Positions 19,951 through 34,314 of a stretch of DNA of 64,000 nucleotides are shown piece after piece. The DNA is from Trichoplax sp. H2 (lineage: Eukaryota; Placozoa; Uniplacotomia; Trichoplacea): NCBI GenBank assembly GCA_003344405.1, contig NOWV01000285.1, forward strand, positions 1 through 64,000, written 5' to 3'. The translations under genes and the position numbers were made by a program. Numbering within the stretch: the first letter of the stretch is position 1; every line of letters begins with the position of its first letter. The notes under the pieces are model-generated. The model worked only from the letters and a program-made list of their open reading frames with translations. It was not told the origin of the DNA and did no database searches.

Positions 19951-22900
19951 GTATATATATATTGTCAAATCTGTAGATTAATAATTAATAAATTGATGGT
20001 AAAGGTTCGTATCAATGAAAATGAGCGCGTTGTCTTAGTTAATTTTAGAGAAGAAATCATTTGTTACGAATAATATCAATATCTATTCTTTAAATACTAA
20101 TTTAATACTTCTACTTAATGTAAGGATTCCATACTTCTGTAAATATTACCAATACGCTATGACAATGTGCATACAGATCTAATCAAAGATTTTATACTTC
20201 TTAATACTTTAATTACCATTGATAGACTAGTTAACCGGTTAGAACTCCTTATTCATCGGTGATATAAAGTGTCACCCTCCATAATGGATAGTATACAATA
20301 GATAGCACCATACTATTTACGTAAGTAACTAAAAGTATTTAATAATTAATTAACAAGAGACGGTCAGGATTGGATTAATAGATCGGTTGGCCGAAAAATA
20401 TTATTCTCGATTTACTCTAATTTATGTTGTGTTGATGATACCACATCTGCTGTTATGACGTTCTCATTACAATTAGCTTAATAATTAATTAATAGATCTA
20501 TTAGGTTATAAGAGTCATTTGTAAGATACCTTACGACTCATTTAGAATTTGAAATATATTTTCTTATTTTGGATGTCATTATTTTAGTCTTTGTAGTTTA
20601 ATTGCGTAAATTTATAATATAATCTATGCTGTAAACAAATTTATTTCATTTAATCGATACAATTTATAAATAATAGCTTGCTCTGAATTTCATCCTTTTT
20701 CTTAGGGTCTGTTATAAAATTTGCAGCTACACTGCAGCAATCAATCTTTATTTTTCACTACCTGTTTAGTGGATTAAGAAAAAATGAACATCAAAATATA
20801 AAAATTTCATAAATAGCTTACACTTACAAATTCTATCTAGTTCAGTTCTCTAGTGTGATACAGTATTACTTAATGTGGATTTTTTCTCTGTAATAACATT
20901 AAGCTATAATACAACGATTGTAATTAAGTAAATAACATAAAAATTATACTGTTTCACAGCCAAACATAAATTTGGCCGCTCCTGAATAAGTCAGTCGATG
21001 AGTTATAATGCTGTCTTGATAAATGCCGAAATTGAACAATGAATGATTGGAAATGCCTAAAGTAATTGACATATAAAATATCATGAAAGAAAATGATATA
21101 ATATTTCTCTTTCATATTTATCTTTGATAACGTCTCGAACATTTTTAATGACCGCACCCATAGAATATGCAGTATTTGTCCTACACGGAAAAGATAGCAG
21201 CTGCAAAATAATGTATGGTATTTATTAACAAATTAATGAAGAATATTATGAATATTACTAATTTATTGACAGCCTGTCATCAGCTGATTTGAAAAAAGGA
21301 TTTAACTTTAAAAATACTAAAATAAAGACATTTTCCATTATCATTGTTAAAATTAATTAGCATTAAAAATTTTACCGGAACTACTAACGTGCGACCGGCA
21401 ATTGATTTATTTTCTGCAATGTTTTTAAAAAATTAAAAATGATACCATAAAGCAGCTGCAAATATAGTCAAATCTCTCATAATACGATTGCTATATGAAA
21501 TATCAATATCTTAACCAGGCATACTATTGATTGAAAGTATAGTAGTAATTATTGAAGAAGGAGGCGCTATGGCAGTTTAAGTAGGAAACTAACCATACGT
21601 AGTAAAATCGTCGTTAGCAGGTGAAAATTACTAGTTGTGATAGCTTATAGTATCCCCAATATGTACAATGCAACAGTGTTACCATGCATTGACTAATATT
21701 AATTCACTCTGTTCGCCACTATCATAGAAGTATCCAAAGTTCAGAAATTTTACCTATTAGGGTCTAATGCACGTTTCAAAATAATATTACTATGGCTAAA
21801 ACTAAACTCAAAAGAATATATTAAAATTTTTCTAGTACAGTAGGGTAAATAAACAATACATAAATGACTATACTAATCGAAGACATGCAGTACATCAAAT
21901 TAAGATTATGCAAGTAAAAACTCTTTATGCTCTTTTATCATGTCGCTACTTTCATTGACATGTTACTTTACAGAAAATAAATTAATTAAGCACTGTCCTT
22001 TGCTTAGGCTATAGATGTGTATTTGCATTAATGTCTTTAAAATTTAATCAACATTTAATTATCACATTAATTTTCTAGCATACGTAGCATGATTAAGACT
22101 TATTATGGAAATATTTATCATAAGAGTACTATAGCTATAACGCGTTTCTCCAAGGTAAATGTTAACTGATAGTACCTCTGAATTTTCATTATTCTTCATA
22201 TAAGAATATGTATTAATGATGTTAAAACTTAATCGGTAATTAGTTAACCTGTCAATTTTTTAATAGCTTAGTTTAGAATTATTTCGGAAATAATTAATAG
22301 ACTGATATTAGAAATGATAACATGAATCTCTAGGGCAACAATTTGCTGCTGTGCCATCAGAATAACTTCTAACTTGTAATCATGATTATTTGAAATCAAT
22401 TTTCTCTAACAAAGAAAGCAACAACCCAATTTCAAGACGTTACAATGGAAATTGTAACAAAATATCATCTTTCTAATTGTATCCGTCTGTATAGATAATT
22501 ATCTTATTAGGGCATAACTCTGGTAATCAAGAGATAGGCTTATCATAAATTACCAAAAATGCTATCAGTCTTTTATGATGGCTACCAGCTGGATTATGAC
22601 ACACGTATTTTCACGCTCTTATTCAATTTTGATTAACTGTACTAATACAAAGTGTATTACATTTAAGTCTTTGTAAGTTTAAGGAAAATAATTCATACTA
22701 TGCTGTACACAAATCGAGTTCCCAATAATTAATTTATGACTATCCACACCAAAAGCGTAACACGATTATTTTATGCGTTTACTAATTATTCAACTCTGCC
22801 AAGCTAGATAATTAATGTATCCGTTAATATTTTTGTTTTTTGGAAGATCATTTCAATTTAAATCTGAAAAATAAAACATTACCTACTAATGACTGTTTTT

Positions 22901-24574
22901 TTTCTACTTAATTCATCAGTTACATCAATTATTATGACGCAAAATAACATAATTTTATTTTAATAACGTAATAGAGATTAAAGTTACCGATAGATTATAA
23001 TTTAGAATCTACTGTAGCGTTATATACAACGATTTCATAGCATACATAGTAACGATATAAATTTTAAGGATGTTTTAATATTACAGTATCAGGATAGGGC
23101 TTACAATATGTTTTAATTGGAAAATATCTCACGACACGAAGTAGGTAAAGTCTCCAACATTACTAAATTTTCAAAGTTAATATGGCATCCTAACCATTAT
23201 ACTCGATAAAAATACAATCTAACCTATGATCCTTATTTCTTCTATTTATCGACGATAAAGGTAAATAATCAGTAAAATTATCGTAGCCTTACAGTCAGGA
23301 ATTAAGCGGACAAAATACGCTAATTCTTAAGTCCTAAATGCCGTTAATATCTATTGTAGCCACATATACCCCAAGTCTACTTTTGATCAGATTTCTATAA
23401 CTACGAGCAATGATAGTGTATTGTTGTCATCAGCTAGTACGATGCATCAACTGTGTATTTACATTTACGTAAATTAACGCTAATGACCTGATCATGAAAT
23501 TATATTGTGTACAAATATTTATTAATACCTAATATGATTCATACAGATTTGAAATTAACAAAGAGATCGGAATCTATGCAAACAATAATCCTTTATTCGT
23601 AGATATATTACTCTGTTATGTTATGTTTCCTTTTACACGTATTTCTTTAACAATTATCACGTCTTTAATATAAGAAAAACTAGTACAAACTCACGTCGCT
23701 TTGCTGACGGTTTACGATAACGTACCCATTTGTTAATAATTAACAGATAGTATTACCATTCCATATTATATATATATCCCGGTAATAGCCAGGCACTACT
23801 ATATTCACAACTACGCTTGTAGAATACTACTTTTCAATAATGCATTCACGGATGAAATACTATGAAATGTTACATTAAGATTAATTTTAATGGTCCAAAG
23901 CACATTATGATAACTAATGTACGGTGATGGACATACCAAGTTAAGATTAGCAGGTACTGCAAGATATCTACAGTGCGGTTCAATGTCCTTAGTACTGTGG
24001 TCAATTCTATACCAATCATTGTAATGTGTCTAAGGATCGCTTGCGTATGCAAGCAAAGCTTGCTCTGTCGATAACAACCGTTATAAGAAAATGTAACAAT
24101 CAAAATGGCTGTGTAGAAAACTCTATAAAGATTCTATGTTTATTTAATTTTCATCTGAGTATTACATCAAATCAAAATTGAAAGGCCCAGTGGCCGCCCT
24201 TAGCGATCTAACGAATACCATTTTAAAAATCAGTACTCTGTAGAAATTACTACCTTAGAGCTATTCGTTTTACAAGAAGAAATCTTGAGGTAAAAAGTAC
24301 TGTAAGAATCTTATACTGACCTATTGAAATTAATTAAGACCATAAGGCTATAGGAAAGTTGTTTAAATTGCATGCTAGACTGTTAGATTATACAAGTGTC
24401 GAAATGTTTGCATTACTTATTTAGATAATTCTGTTGAGATATTTATAAACTATGGTAAGAATGTTAGTACTGTCACCATTATATTGTTAAGATGTTTAAA
24501 ATAGAGGCGTGAATAATAAATAGCTCGCGCGATTATAAACTGTTATCTTGCGATTTAATTGGCAAGATATGACT

Positions 24575-24760
24575 GTAATGTGTAAAATTTATCCTGTAAC
24601 AAAGGGTATATATAAAACACGAGCTTTCGCTGTAATGAGATTGTCCACATATTCTAGAATTAGTCCTCGGTGAATAAAACGAACCGATTTAGGTCATGAA
24701 GTGAACCTTACAAGAAACTGTAGTTCTTGTTGTTATACTTTTGAGGAGACACTTTATCAC
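24575..24760 (+). repeat. dispersed repeat family 1, copy A (TATATAAA-containing)
   Basis: About 185 bp alignable with 49092-49262 in the same orientation. Shared landmarks in order are TGTAAAATT, ATCCTGTAAC, TATATAAA, ATTAG(T/C)...CTCGG or CTTGG, GACGAACC or AACGAACC, GTGAAC, TTACAAGAAA, AGTTCTTG and ACACTTTATC. The centrally placed TATATAAA would suit a promoter-bearing element such as a solo LTR. No terminal repeats or target-site duplication could be defined. Confidence 0.5.
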
Positions 24761-27700
24761 AATGACCTACGATTAACCACGGCTCTAAATTTATCATCTA
24801 GTGCTTAGAATAGTTAATGTTGGAATAATAAAGATACTTTGTCTTCTAGAGCATAAATTTAACTAACATAATCACCATTCAATCAGTGAGCATGAATATC
24901 TAATAGATCAATAGATAAATAAAATAAAATAACTTGCTTTATCTATATTATCTCATGGAATAAACTACCGTAAAGGATAGATAGTCAAATTTGATGAATT
25001 TAAAAGTCTTTTTTGGTAATTAAAATTAAATGCCTACAGTAGGAATCACTATTGCTTTAATTTGCTATCGTAAATTATATGTTCTACTAAAATAAGAATT
25101 CTAATTGAGCTTAGTTGATTATAGTACGATCCCTTGTAATCGTAATCTTGATTGATAGTAGATTATAGGTTATGCTATAAATGATTCTATGATGTGCATA
25201 CTTGTATTCTGGTTATCTGAAATGAGTCAGTAGATGCTCATATATGTAAATATTGTATATACAATTATAAATATATATGTATAACTATTGTATAGATTTA
25301 ATTATTGAGCAACAATTATTCGATTGAAAGTTAGGATGAATCACCAAAGTTATCACTTGTAGCCGTTGCTGCTGAAGAGTACCGTATGTAAGCTCAGCAG
25401 ATTGTTTGATTAAAATCAGTTCTCTAGTTTTGAATCATAAAAGTAAAGCGTCAAAGTTCCGAGAATGCCTGAAACTCAAAGATTTGTTTTCTATGAACTT
25501 TGTTACGGAACTGGCGTATAACAATTATGCTTGAATTTATGTAATAGTATTTCAATAATACAGTATCTTCAAGACCTATATGACGTTTAGAAATGTTAGC
25601 CATATGCTTAATTACCGTAATTTTCATTAAATTAATAAATAACTGTAAATTTTATAGAAGTTTCAAAAATTTCATGAAATTAGTATCAATGAATCAAAGG
25701 GGAGTAATCGTCATACTACTATTATTATCTCTAAATTCTCACGTAAGTCCTTTAAAGGAGCCCTTTATGTATTTAGGTGCTGCAGTTGAATAAAGGGGAC
25801 CTCATGGAGGATTAATCACTTTGCATAGAAATCAGATTTAATTAAGCAAGATTTTGAAATATCGCCATATTGTCTACATATCCATTAAATTTTATAATAA
25901 ATACGCATAATATCGTATTAACATCAAAATAGAGTTAAATGATGCAAATATCGATCTTTGAAGAATCTGCTAGTATAGTTATTTAATTTTATTAGTGGCT
26001 TAAATTAATAGATATAACTTTTCGTGGATTATTAATGTAACTTACTCAAGGGGTTGTGCTAGTTATAAACTTATAATTGGCAGAATTATAACACTGACGT
26101 CAAAAGTACCCCTGGAAACAAGTTGTTTGTAAGTATTTATGATTCACCTTCATTGATATGATTTCAATCTATTTACTAGAACGGCCTTATCAAACGATCA
26201 TTCTCAAATATTCTTATCTGTTAATCAGCTATAATCGCAGGATTTTTCTGTAACTTATGATAGTTCAGGCTAACAATCAGATTCAATTTTGTTTCTTTCA
26301 TCGATAAATTGGGCATGTAATTTGACAAAAGATTTAATTAATTTATGCTGTTTACGTGCAATTTCTGTATTATATTTAATCTTTTTGGCGTCGGACTAAT
26401 GAAATTAGATAGGGATAGAATGAATGGAGTTAATTGCAAGATGAGCATAAGAGTATAGGTTTTATTTCTATACATAGTAATTACATCCGAATACCATCTT
26501 GATTTATCTTTCTTCCTGCCTAATGCAGAATACTAGTGGTAAATAATAATTTATAGTGGGATAAACACTTAAAAAATCCATCTGATCAATTAGCTTATCA
26601 TAGTCACATTATATTACTTGCTGCACGGTTGCATAATCTCAGTGGCTATTACTGAATATGGCACATTACCAAAATTGATCCATATCAAGGATTGCCTAAA
26701 CATCTTTTCCGTCTAAATTCTATTCATAAAGAAAAATGCTTCTATTCCATTTAGCTTAAGAATAAATAATTTCTTTCAATACCAATCAAAGTCAATTACC
26801 TATATCAATAATGACTTTACATATTTCATCATTCATGGGTACAAATTTTAATAACATTATCCAAATTATAGAATAGAATAATTAGTGCATGTTTATTTCC
26901 TTTTAAAAACGTAAATTTGACGAATAAATAATCATATTAATCAGTCTGTTTATACAATGTGAACAAAACGATACGACGTGTATTTTAGTTTTGATTAGAT
27001 TTTACTGAGAATAAACTTTAAAGTACAGTATAATGTCTACGTTATTAAATTAAAAACTTTAAAATCAATCAGAAATTTCATTAATCGACATATCGGTAGA
27101 CTTAGCAAATGCAGTAAACCTATGAAAGTATTTTCAGTAATAGAATTTGCTGTAAATACGCATAGGATACCGCATTTTAAAGTTATTTGCCAGAGCGACA
27201 GTTTTTTATGTCGGAATACTGGTATTAAGCTACCATTAACTTCTCAATAATTCTATATGCTCATACAGCTGCATAGTGTGAATATTATCTGCCTAGGATA
27301 AGAAAGAATATTATATCTGTTATAAATTTATCAGTCGAAACTTCTGTATCTATATTTGCAATATTATAAGGCTTAATAGAAAAAGCATTGATATTCATAG
27401 ATAGTTATTGTAGTAATTAATCATAATGCTACTACGTTTCCGTAAGATCTTAAACTTTGCTGCTAAATAATAAACATACTAAATAATAAATATGTTTCTG
27501 TAGAAACCATGACAATTTTATGATATAGCTTATTGTAGGATTAATTTACTCAGTAGATTCTTGTTTAAAACATTGACGAGAGATAATAAAAATTACCGTC
27601 ACCCTTATGGTAATCTCATCGCAAAATACTCTAGCTATAACATGCCATATGGCTTTAGAGGTAATTTCATTAGTATTAAACTAGACCATAAGAATACCAT

Positions 27701-27860
27701 ATACGTTTGCGTTAGATTGCTTTAGTAAATCATAGTAAGATGAATGATTATAGTTATATGAACAATTAAGTAAAGTGTATTACAAAAGTCTCAATCCATT
27801 AATAATTGTATCATACATTACTCAGTATGGATTCTACATGATATTGCATTATGATGATAG

Positions 27861-27948
27861 GAGTCAAAGTGGGACTAACATGGAAGCTAAAGTGGCTTTA
27901 TTTGCTCTTACGAAGGTAGCGATTATGCGTAGTCCCACATGATGACTC
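27861..27948. other. foldback (hairpin) of about 88 nt
   Basis: Arms GAGTCA and TGACTC, then GTGGGACTA and TAGTCCCAC, then a CAT/ATG step and a short GCTA/TAGC stem enclose a loop of about 30 nt. Small asymmetric bulges separate the stems. The shape would suit a precursor-like RNA hairpin or the remnant of a small inverted-repeat element. Expression cannot be judged from sequence. Confidence 0.4.
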
Positions 27949-29387
27949 TCATGCGATAAGTAAAATTTCATCAGATTGTTTAATTAATTTTTCTACGCCA
28001 GTATCGCCCTACACTATTTTTATCACAAATGCAATCATAATCTAAAATTATCCATATGTCAGTCCTCCACACTCAAAATAAATACTGGTAATGTTATTGT
28101 GCTGAGAAGGCAGACAATAATGAGATATACTTAATTCTTACTTTATAACATATAAAAATGTAAATTCTAAATCCTACGATAATTGAAATTAATTTAATAA
28201 TCTTTTCACATTGTCTACTTGTTTAAATGCCATACGCAATGCTAAATGACTTGAATATATAAACATGTTATGATATTTATTGTTGGTTTGATATTGTCCT
28301 GTACTGTAATTTATTCTGAGGTTGATACTGACCATGAATTAAGAGATTCTAGTGCACTACTATAGGCTCAGAATATCATATGCTTCGATATGTACATGAA
28401 AATGTTATTTTACTTTCTTATGTTCTTTTAGACATATTGTACATGGCTTTCCTTTGGTCATATCAGTTAACATTCAAACGAAGAGACGAAAGTTATATGA
28501 AAGCTAACGATTCTATACTTGCTTTATAGTTCAAATGATTCATCTATAGGTTGTTATTTATCTTACTTTAAATTAGTCAAAGATTATACTGTACACCCTA
28601 CCTTTTTGTCGCATTTTTTACACAATTGCTGTAAGAAAAAGATAGACTGCCAGAATAGATCACATCAGTTTCAAATTCATCACCAACAGCATTTTATCTC
28701 TTAGTGATTAGGTTTGCAAACCTTGATCAACAGCCGAGTAAGTCAGGAAATAATTAGTCAGACGTATGATGATACAAAATCATATGAAGGGGAAATCTGA
28801 GTTGTGGTTTCAATCTTTATTAGCTATCGTATAATTTATAATTTATATTCACGACTATATGAACTGTTGACCTTCGCAGCACTTAGATCAGGCTATTGAA
28901 GGAATACAAGATCATCCCTATCTGATTTCGTACATTAATTAATTGGCAATTGCACATATTGTAGTTATACAAGTACTTAACCGATACGCAAATTCCGATA
29001 TTCTTTAAGTTATCAAATTAGTCCTGTAGTTATATGATAATTCTTTTTAAGAAACATTTCCTGCAGCTGTAGTAATCATAATCACATCATCAGGAAATTT
29101 AGATTTAATAACTGTTATGGAGCTTGATGCTCCATGATAAGTGGCTAGTAGTAAAGTTGCTAATGAGAATGACTGTAAAGATTATAATTAATCTCGCAAT
29201 ATATAATTTAATGTGATAGATTAGCACCGGAGTATTTGTGTGACATAGGAGATTGTATATAAGCCTGATTATTAATTTTTAATCTCAGTTCTACTGAGGC
29301 TACGCTAGAGTACACTGGTACTAAGTTGTAATAGTTATTAATAAAATATTTAATGACCTAAATTTGTCGTTGGACTCGTTTTCTATA

Positions 29388-29499
29388 GTATAGGAATAAG
29401 TTAGTTTTCCTTTACTGAGGATCTCCGGAGTTAGTCTAGGAACCTTAAGAGTAGATAGTTTAGTTCAGGAACGATCACGAAAGCTGTTTTGTGACAATA
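29388..29499 (+). repeat. dispersed repeat family 2, copy A
   Basis: About 110 bp alignable with 51236-51347 in the same orientation, roughly 75 percent identical by eye. Shared words include TAGTAT.GGAAT, GTTAGT, GAAGTTAGTC or GGAGTTAGTC, GTAGATAG and CGATCACGAAAGCT.TTTTGTGACA. It is noticeably less AT-rich than its surroundings. Non-autonomous transposon or LTR end is possible; no terminal inverted repeat was found. Confidence 0.55.
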
Positions 29500-32400
29500 A
29501 CTAAAAGTTTTGCCAACTTCGTCCTCGGTATACTGCATGCATGATCGAAACTATCAATAGCCAGTTTTATAATGAATTCAACTATAGTACGATCGTGTGT
29601 AACATTGCATAAATATTGTGTAATAACTAGAGTATATCCAGTTGGCTGTGGATATTCCTTACAGCTACATCAATGAGTGACCGTCCGGAATCGTAAATCA
29701 GGACGAAGTGCATTAAATATCAATTCAAAATTTTTCTGTTATTAGCATATTTGTAACTTCCTAAATGTTGACTTGCCAAGGTATTGACTATGTTGTTATT
29801 AATAAGATCTTAATCTAGGACTAACTAGCAAATGATCAGTTCACGACTAATCGTGGCAAAAAGAGGAAAATTTTTATTAATACAACTGTAATTAGATAGA
29901 TTTATTATATTACGATGATAAAGATCAGTAGAAGTAATTGAGATTAGAACTTGGAAACAAGGTGGTCATAACAATATTGCATTGAAATTATTTAATTGAT
30001 GATAACAGTGAAACTAACTTTATGATTATTAGCATCAATAATTGTAATATATAGAATAAATTGAACGTCAAGTTAGTAAAATTTATTGTACACGAGTACA
30101 ATAAAAATTAAGAGGTAACGATAACAATTTTTCATAAAATAATAGTTCAATATCCAAATATACTATGATACTTAATAGATGATAACTTCTAAGCTCAAAA
30201 AATACAACGCTATACCTTAATATAACAATCATAAAATGGTCTTTTTGACATCTGAATCAATCCGAAAAAACAGCCAACAATAATGATAAAAATAAAACCG
30301 GATAATTTTACTATTATCATCGACGTTGTACAATACGCATTATCCATCCTATTTTCACCGAGCGGTCAGAGTTAATATGACTACTGATCGTTGTTTCAAC
30401 TTTGTCTTTTGCACTACCATCATCAACGAATATCAGGTGATGCGAATAAAAACATTTCCATTCAATCGAGTAAGTCACAATCTAACCATCGACCAACTAT
30501 GCCAATATAACCATGATTATATTGTTGTAACACAAATAGAAGACTTTAACATTAAATAATGGATTGTTATCACTACTCTGACTACGATACTCCTAAGGCC
30601 GCCTTTCTCTAAATAGAATAATATTATTATTGAAATAATAATGGACAATGATTAATATCTGATAGATTCAACGACTTGCAGTTGTTATCGTTGTAATATA
30701 AGATAAGTAATAGCGAGCTAATAAAACGTCGTGATAGCGAATAATTAATAACTGATAACGATAACAATCTAATAATATTAATAATAATATCATAATTAAG
30801 AATGGTGTTAGGAAGAGGAAATACAACATACAGGGTAAAAACTTAGAGGATAAAAGTATACTAAATGTTATTCAAAAATAAGTTCAGTAAATGTTAACAA
30901 GGGACAATAACAAATAAAACAATTTTTCTTCGCCATAGAACAAGGGAAAAATTTTAATTTTATGGTTAACCTTTTTCCTCATTAAGTATATAACTTGCAT
31001 AGAGAATAATAAAATTTATACTTTATCGTATGAAATAACGCTATACTGCAACATTAATAACGATGTGATCTTTCAAGGGAGTAAAACAAGTGAGACACAG
31101 ATCTAATAAAATTTTACATAAGTGACACGGCTTTGATAAGCGGTTAGATAACATACATAATGTTGATAATGAAAGTGCAGAGAATAAAACGTTAATCATA
31201 ATACGAATAATCAGCTTAAATCAATCCTACTCCATATAATATCAAATCTTAAAAAATGAGATCAAAATCGTTCGTATTAGTAAAATATGACGAGTGTTGT
31301 TAACTTAATACACAAGAGATTCATTAAACTGCCATCAATACAGCAATAACAAGTAACAAAATATCAAATTAAAAATTATTCTAAATTGAGGGTTTGAATA
31401 AACGATAAATACCATAGATAGCAATATCAGAATATTGATAATTATAAGTTGATAATACAGAATAGAAATTATTCTTCTTACGAGAATAGAATCTTAATAA
31501 TTATGGTGATACCATCATTGTAGTGTTGTATATTTCAAGTAATTAATAGGAAATTGCCTTTGAAATACAATCATAATTATGTTACTATCGTGACATGAAG
31601 GTTAACCCATATATCCACAATAACACTTCCTATGAATTCGAATAGCCATAATAACTATTTTAGATCAATTACTATCGGTATTAACACAGTAAATTGTTAT
31701 CATAAAATGATATAAACCATATCGATAAAGGAAATAATTATTAGTTAAGACACTTAAATTCCCGTTCTCCAGGGTTACTCGAACATGTTAAATCATATTG
31801 ATTCGTGTACTACTATCATCATCACAAGATCTATAATAGCCAATCTCTTGATACTATCTTAGCGTTGAGATAACTTGATAATATCATTAATAAAATCATG
31901 TTACATAAATCAGCAGCGTATGACGAGTTGGAAAATACCTGCTATGCGAGAAGCATAACCAAAAGCTCAAAAAGGCTTATATAACTCATAAAACACATAA
32001 CAATGAAGCTAAACTTGATAAATAGTATCATGTTAACAGGTAGCTTACTTCAAGAAAACAACGAGCATCTTCATCTTTATAGATTACAGTTGTGATCAGC
32101 GTTACTACAACCGTAATCTAAAATGCTAAAGTTATGCAATGATGACAGTTATAATGGCAGTTTATGGTTATGTAAACGTGATATAAAATAGACTAGTCCT
32201 AATAATTTTGTTCCATATAGAAATTCTCGCAGTTGTGAAATACTCAAATAAGATCAATGTTCATGATGACAATACCATAAAGTGTTATGTAAGATATAAT
32301 GATGTAACACAGGCTTTGGTAAATAGATTTAAATCTTGACACATGGGCTGGTCTTATACGATTAACCGGAAATAAAGTCAATTGTTACTACCGTCAGAAA

Positions 32401-32583
32401 TGATACGCAAATACGTATATATATCAAGTTATAAATGGTAATAACAAGTAAAAAGATTATCGAAATGAATACTTTTCTTAACAAAGCAATAACGATGCCG
32501 ATGCAGTATAATAAGAGGGACGAACTATGATGAATTTTTTTGGAAGGAATAAGAACTAATAAAGTAACATTCATACTACTTCA

Positions 32584-32720
32584 GTAGTAGCAGCAGCAAT
32601 AATAATAATAATAATAATAATAACGATAATAATAACAATAATAATAATGTTAATAATAGTAATGGTGGTTTTAATAACATAATATTAATGTGGATAATAA
32701 TAATTATATCAATAATAATA
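32584..32720. repeat. AAT-type trinucleotide microsatellite
   Basis: Opens with TAGTAGCAGCAGC, then an interrupted (AAT)n run with occasional AAC, ACG and GTT units, continuing more loosely to about 32745. A similar shorter run lies at about 40670-40715. Confidence 0.85.
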
Positions 32721-33766
32721 ATAACGATAACAGCAATAATATTAAACTGTTCTTATAATAATCTGCCAAATATAAATGATTATTAACGATAAAAGTCAAA
32801 TCTAACGTCATGGCCAACGCTAAGAAATTATACAGAAGGAACAAAATAATATAATTGAAAGCTCTAACAGGTAAAATAACATATTAACGGCATGAATAAA
32901 CAATACAGATAATCTGTAATAAAGCAGTGAGTGATTCTAAAATAGCAATCCATATTAAGGTCATACACCTTCTGTTATGAATTATTTTTACAACCTCCTC
33001 TTTAATCCAAAAAATCTATCCTTAACATATAATATTACTGTAAGTTATTTTAATAAAATGTTAATGGATGATAGAATATGATTGATTAATTGATACATAT
33101 AACGTTTGTCTATCTATTTATCTATCTATATGTATTTATATATAATTTATAGAAGTAGACAATATAGAGATTTATTAGTAAACTGAATATGTAAATGATG
33201 AAAAAGTGATATTAAAAAAAGTATAATGCGTTATATGTAATTCATTCATATTATTTGACAGATCAGAGTAGGAGCATTACCTTGTAAACATTTTTTCTAC
33301 GATGAATCAAAAAATGTGTCATTTAGGCAGCGGCCCAGTATTCGCACAAATTTTACGAAGCAAAGCAATAAAGAGATTGTACTTAAAAGTACAGCAACTT
33401 GTGAGATAGGTTTTGACATGATGGTTTCCAAGAATAATAGAATTTGTAATCAATGTGCGGTTTCGCTTCCCCAGTATACCGCAAGGACAAATTATAAATT
33501 AGCGTATGTTCTGCTAGTAGTATAGCGCAGTATAATGGTGTAACAAGAATTAGTAGAATACAATTTAAATCTGGTATACCAATAAGAACATAACGCATCA
33601 AAGCCAACTGTGATAAAACCATTCAGGTTACATTTAACATACAAGTAGTTCCAAAAAAATACCACATTCATCGACAAAGACTACGTCTACACTTTGATTT
33701 TACAGACCATTTAATATCATATTAGCAATAATATGATAACATAATGTGAATAGCATGATATAATAT

Positions 33767-33769
<3 letters not shown>

Positions 33770-33797
<28 letters not shown>
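33770..33797. repeat. (AT)n dinucleotide microsatellite
   Basis: About 28 bp of uninterrupted alternating A and T. Confidence 0.95.
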
Positions 33798-34314
33798 CTT
33801 GAATTACGACGTTTCAGATGCATACTTTGATCATAAATGTTTCAATATCTCTATGACTTTTTAAAACCATCAATTCATAAATATAAAATTGTCTTGCTTC
33901 GGCACTTCAGGACGCAATACAATAATTCTTATTTCGTCGTACTTTGAGTAATAAGATCTCTTCTTAATTTATAATAGATCTGCATCTCAATTACAAAATT
34001 TGTATTAATATTTATCTTACTTTTGCTGATAAAAATAATCTTTCTCATCCTTAGTAGATCTTTTCCATGACTGTTGTCGGCTACTTGATAAAAAAAATGT
34101 TAGCCATATTCTTGATAAACTCCTACTCTTTAATCATTGTGCAAACAATTAAGTGTTGACCCAACGGACCATTGATTACATAACTACTGACAAATACGTA
34201 ATATAGTAAAATAAGTTCATACATAAAAAAGAACATGATCTTGCTCTCTCTCTAGTTTTTACTATTTTGGACTACTTCAGTTCCATATCCTTCCATAATT
34301 AAATGTTGATCGAC

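Larger units (their letters stand above)
13561..34314. other. gene-poor region of about 20 kb
   Basis: I found no exon series, tRNA, rRNA or transposon coding region. The open frames present are short, lack codon bias and have no family motif. The stretch holds diverged tandem repeats (18.7-19.95 kb), members of two dispersed repeat families (about 24.6 and 29.4 kb), a foldback (27.86-27.95 kb), AAT/AT microsatellites (32.6 and 33.8 kb) and otherwise unremarkable AT-rich sequence. From about 30 to 32.8 kb the plus strand is unusually rich in ATAA/AACA words. A 60-codon ATG frame at 30377-30559 is the least random-looking open frame, but I cannot support it as a gene. Confidence 0.5.

Noticed and set aside
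30377-30559. Sixty-codon ATG frame with fairly balanced codons
   Set aside because: No recognised family, no splice partners and no repeat copy; too short to support alone.
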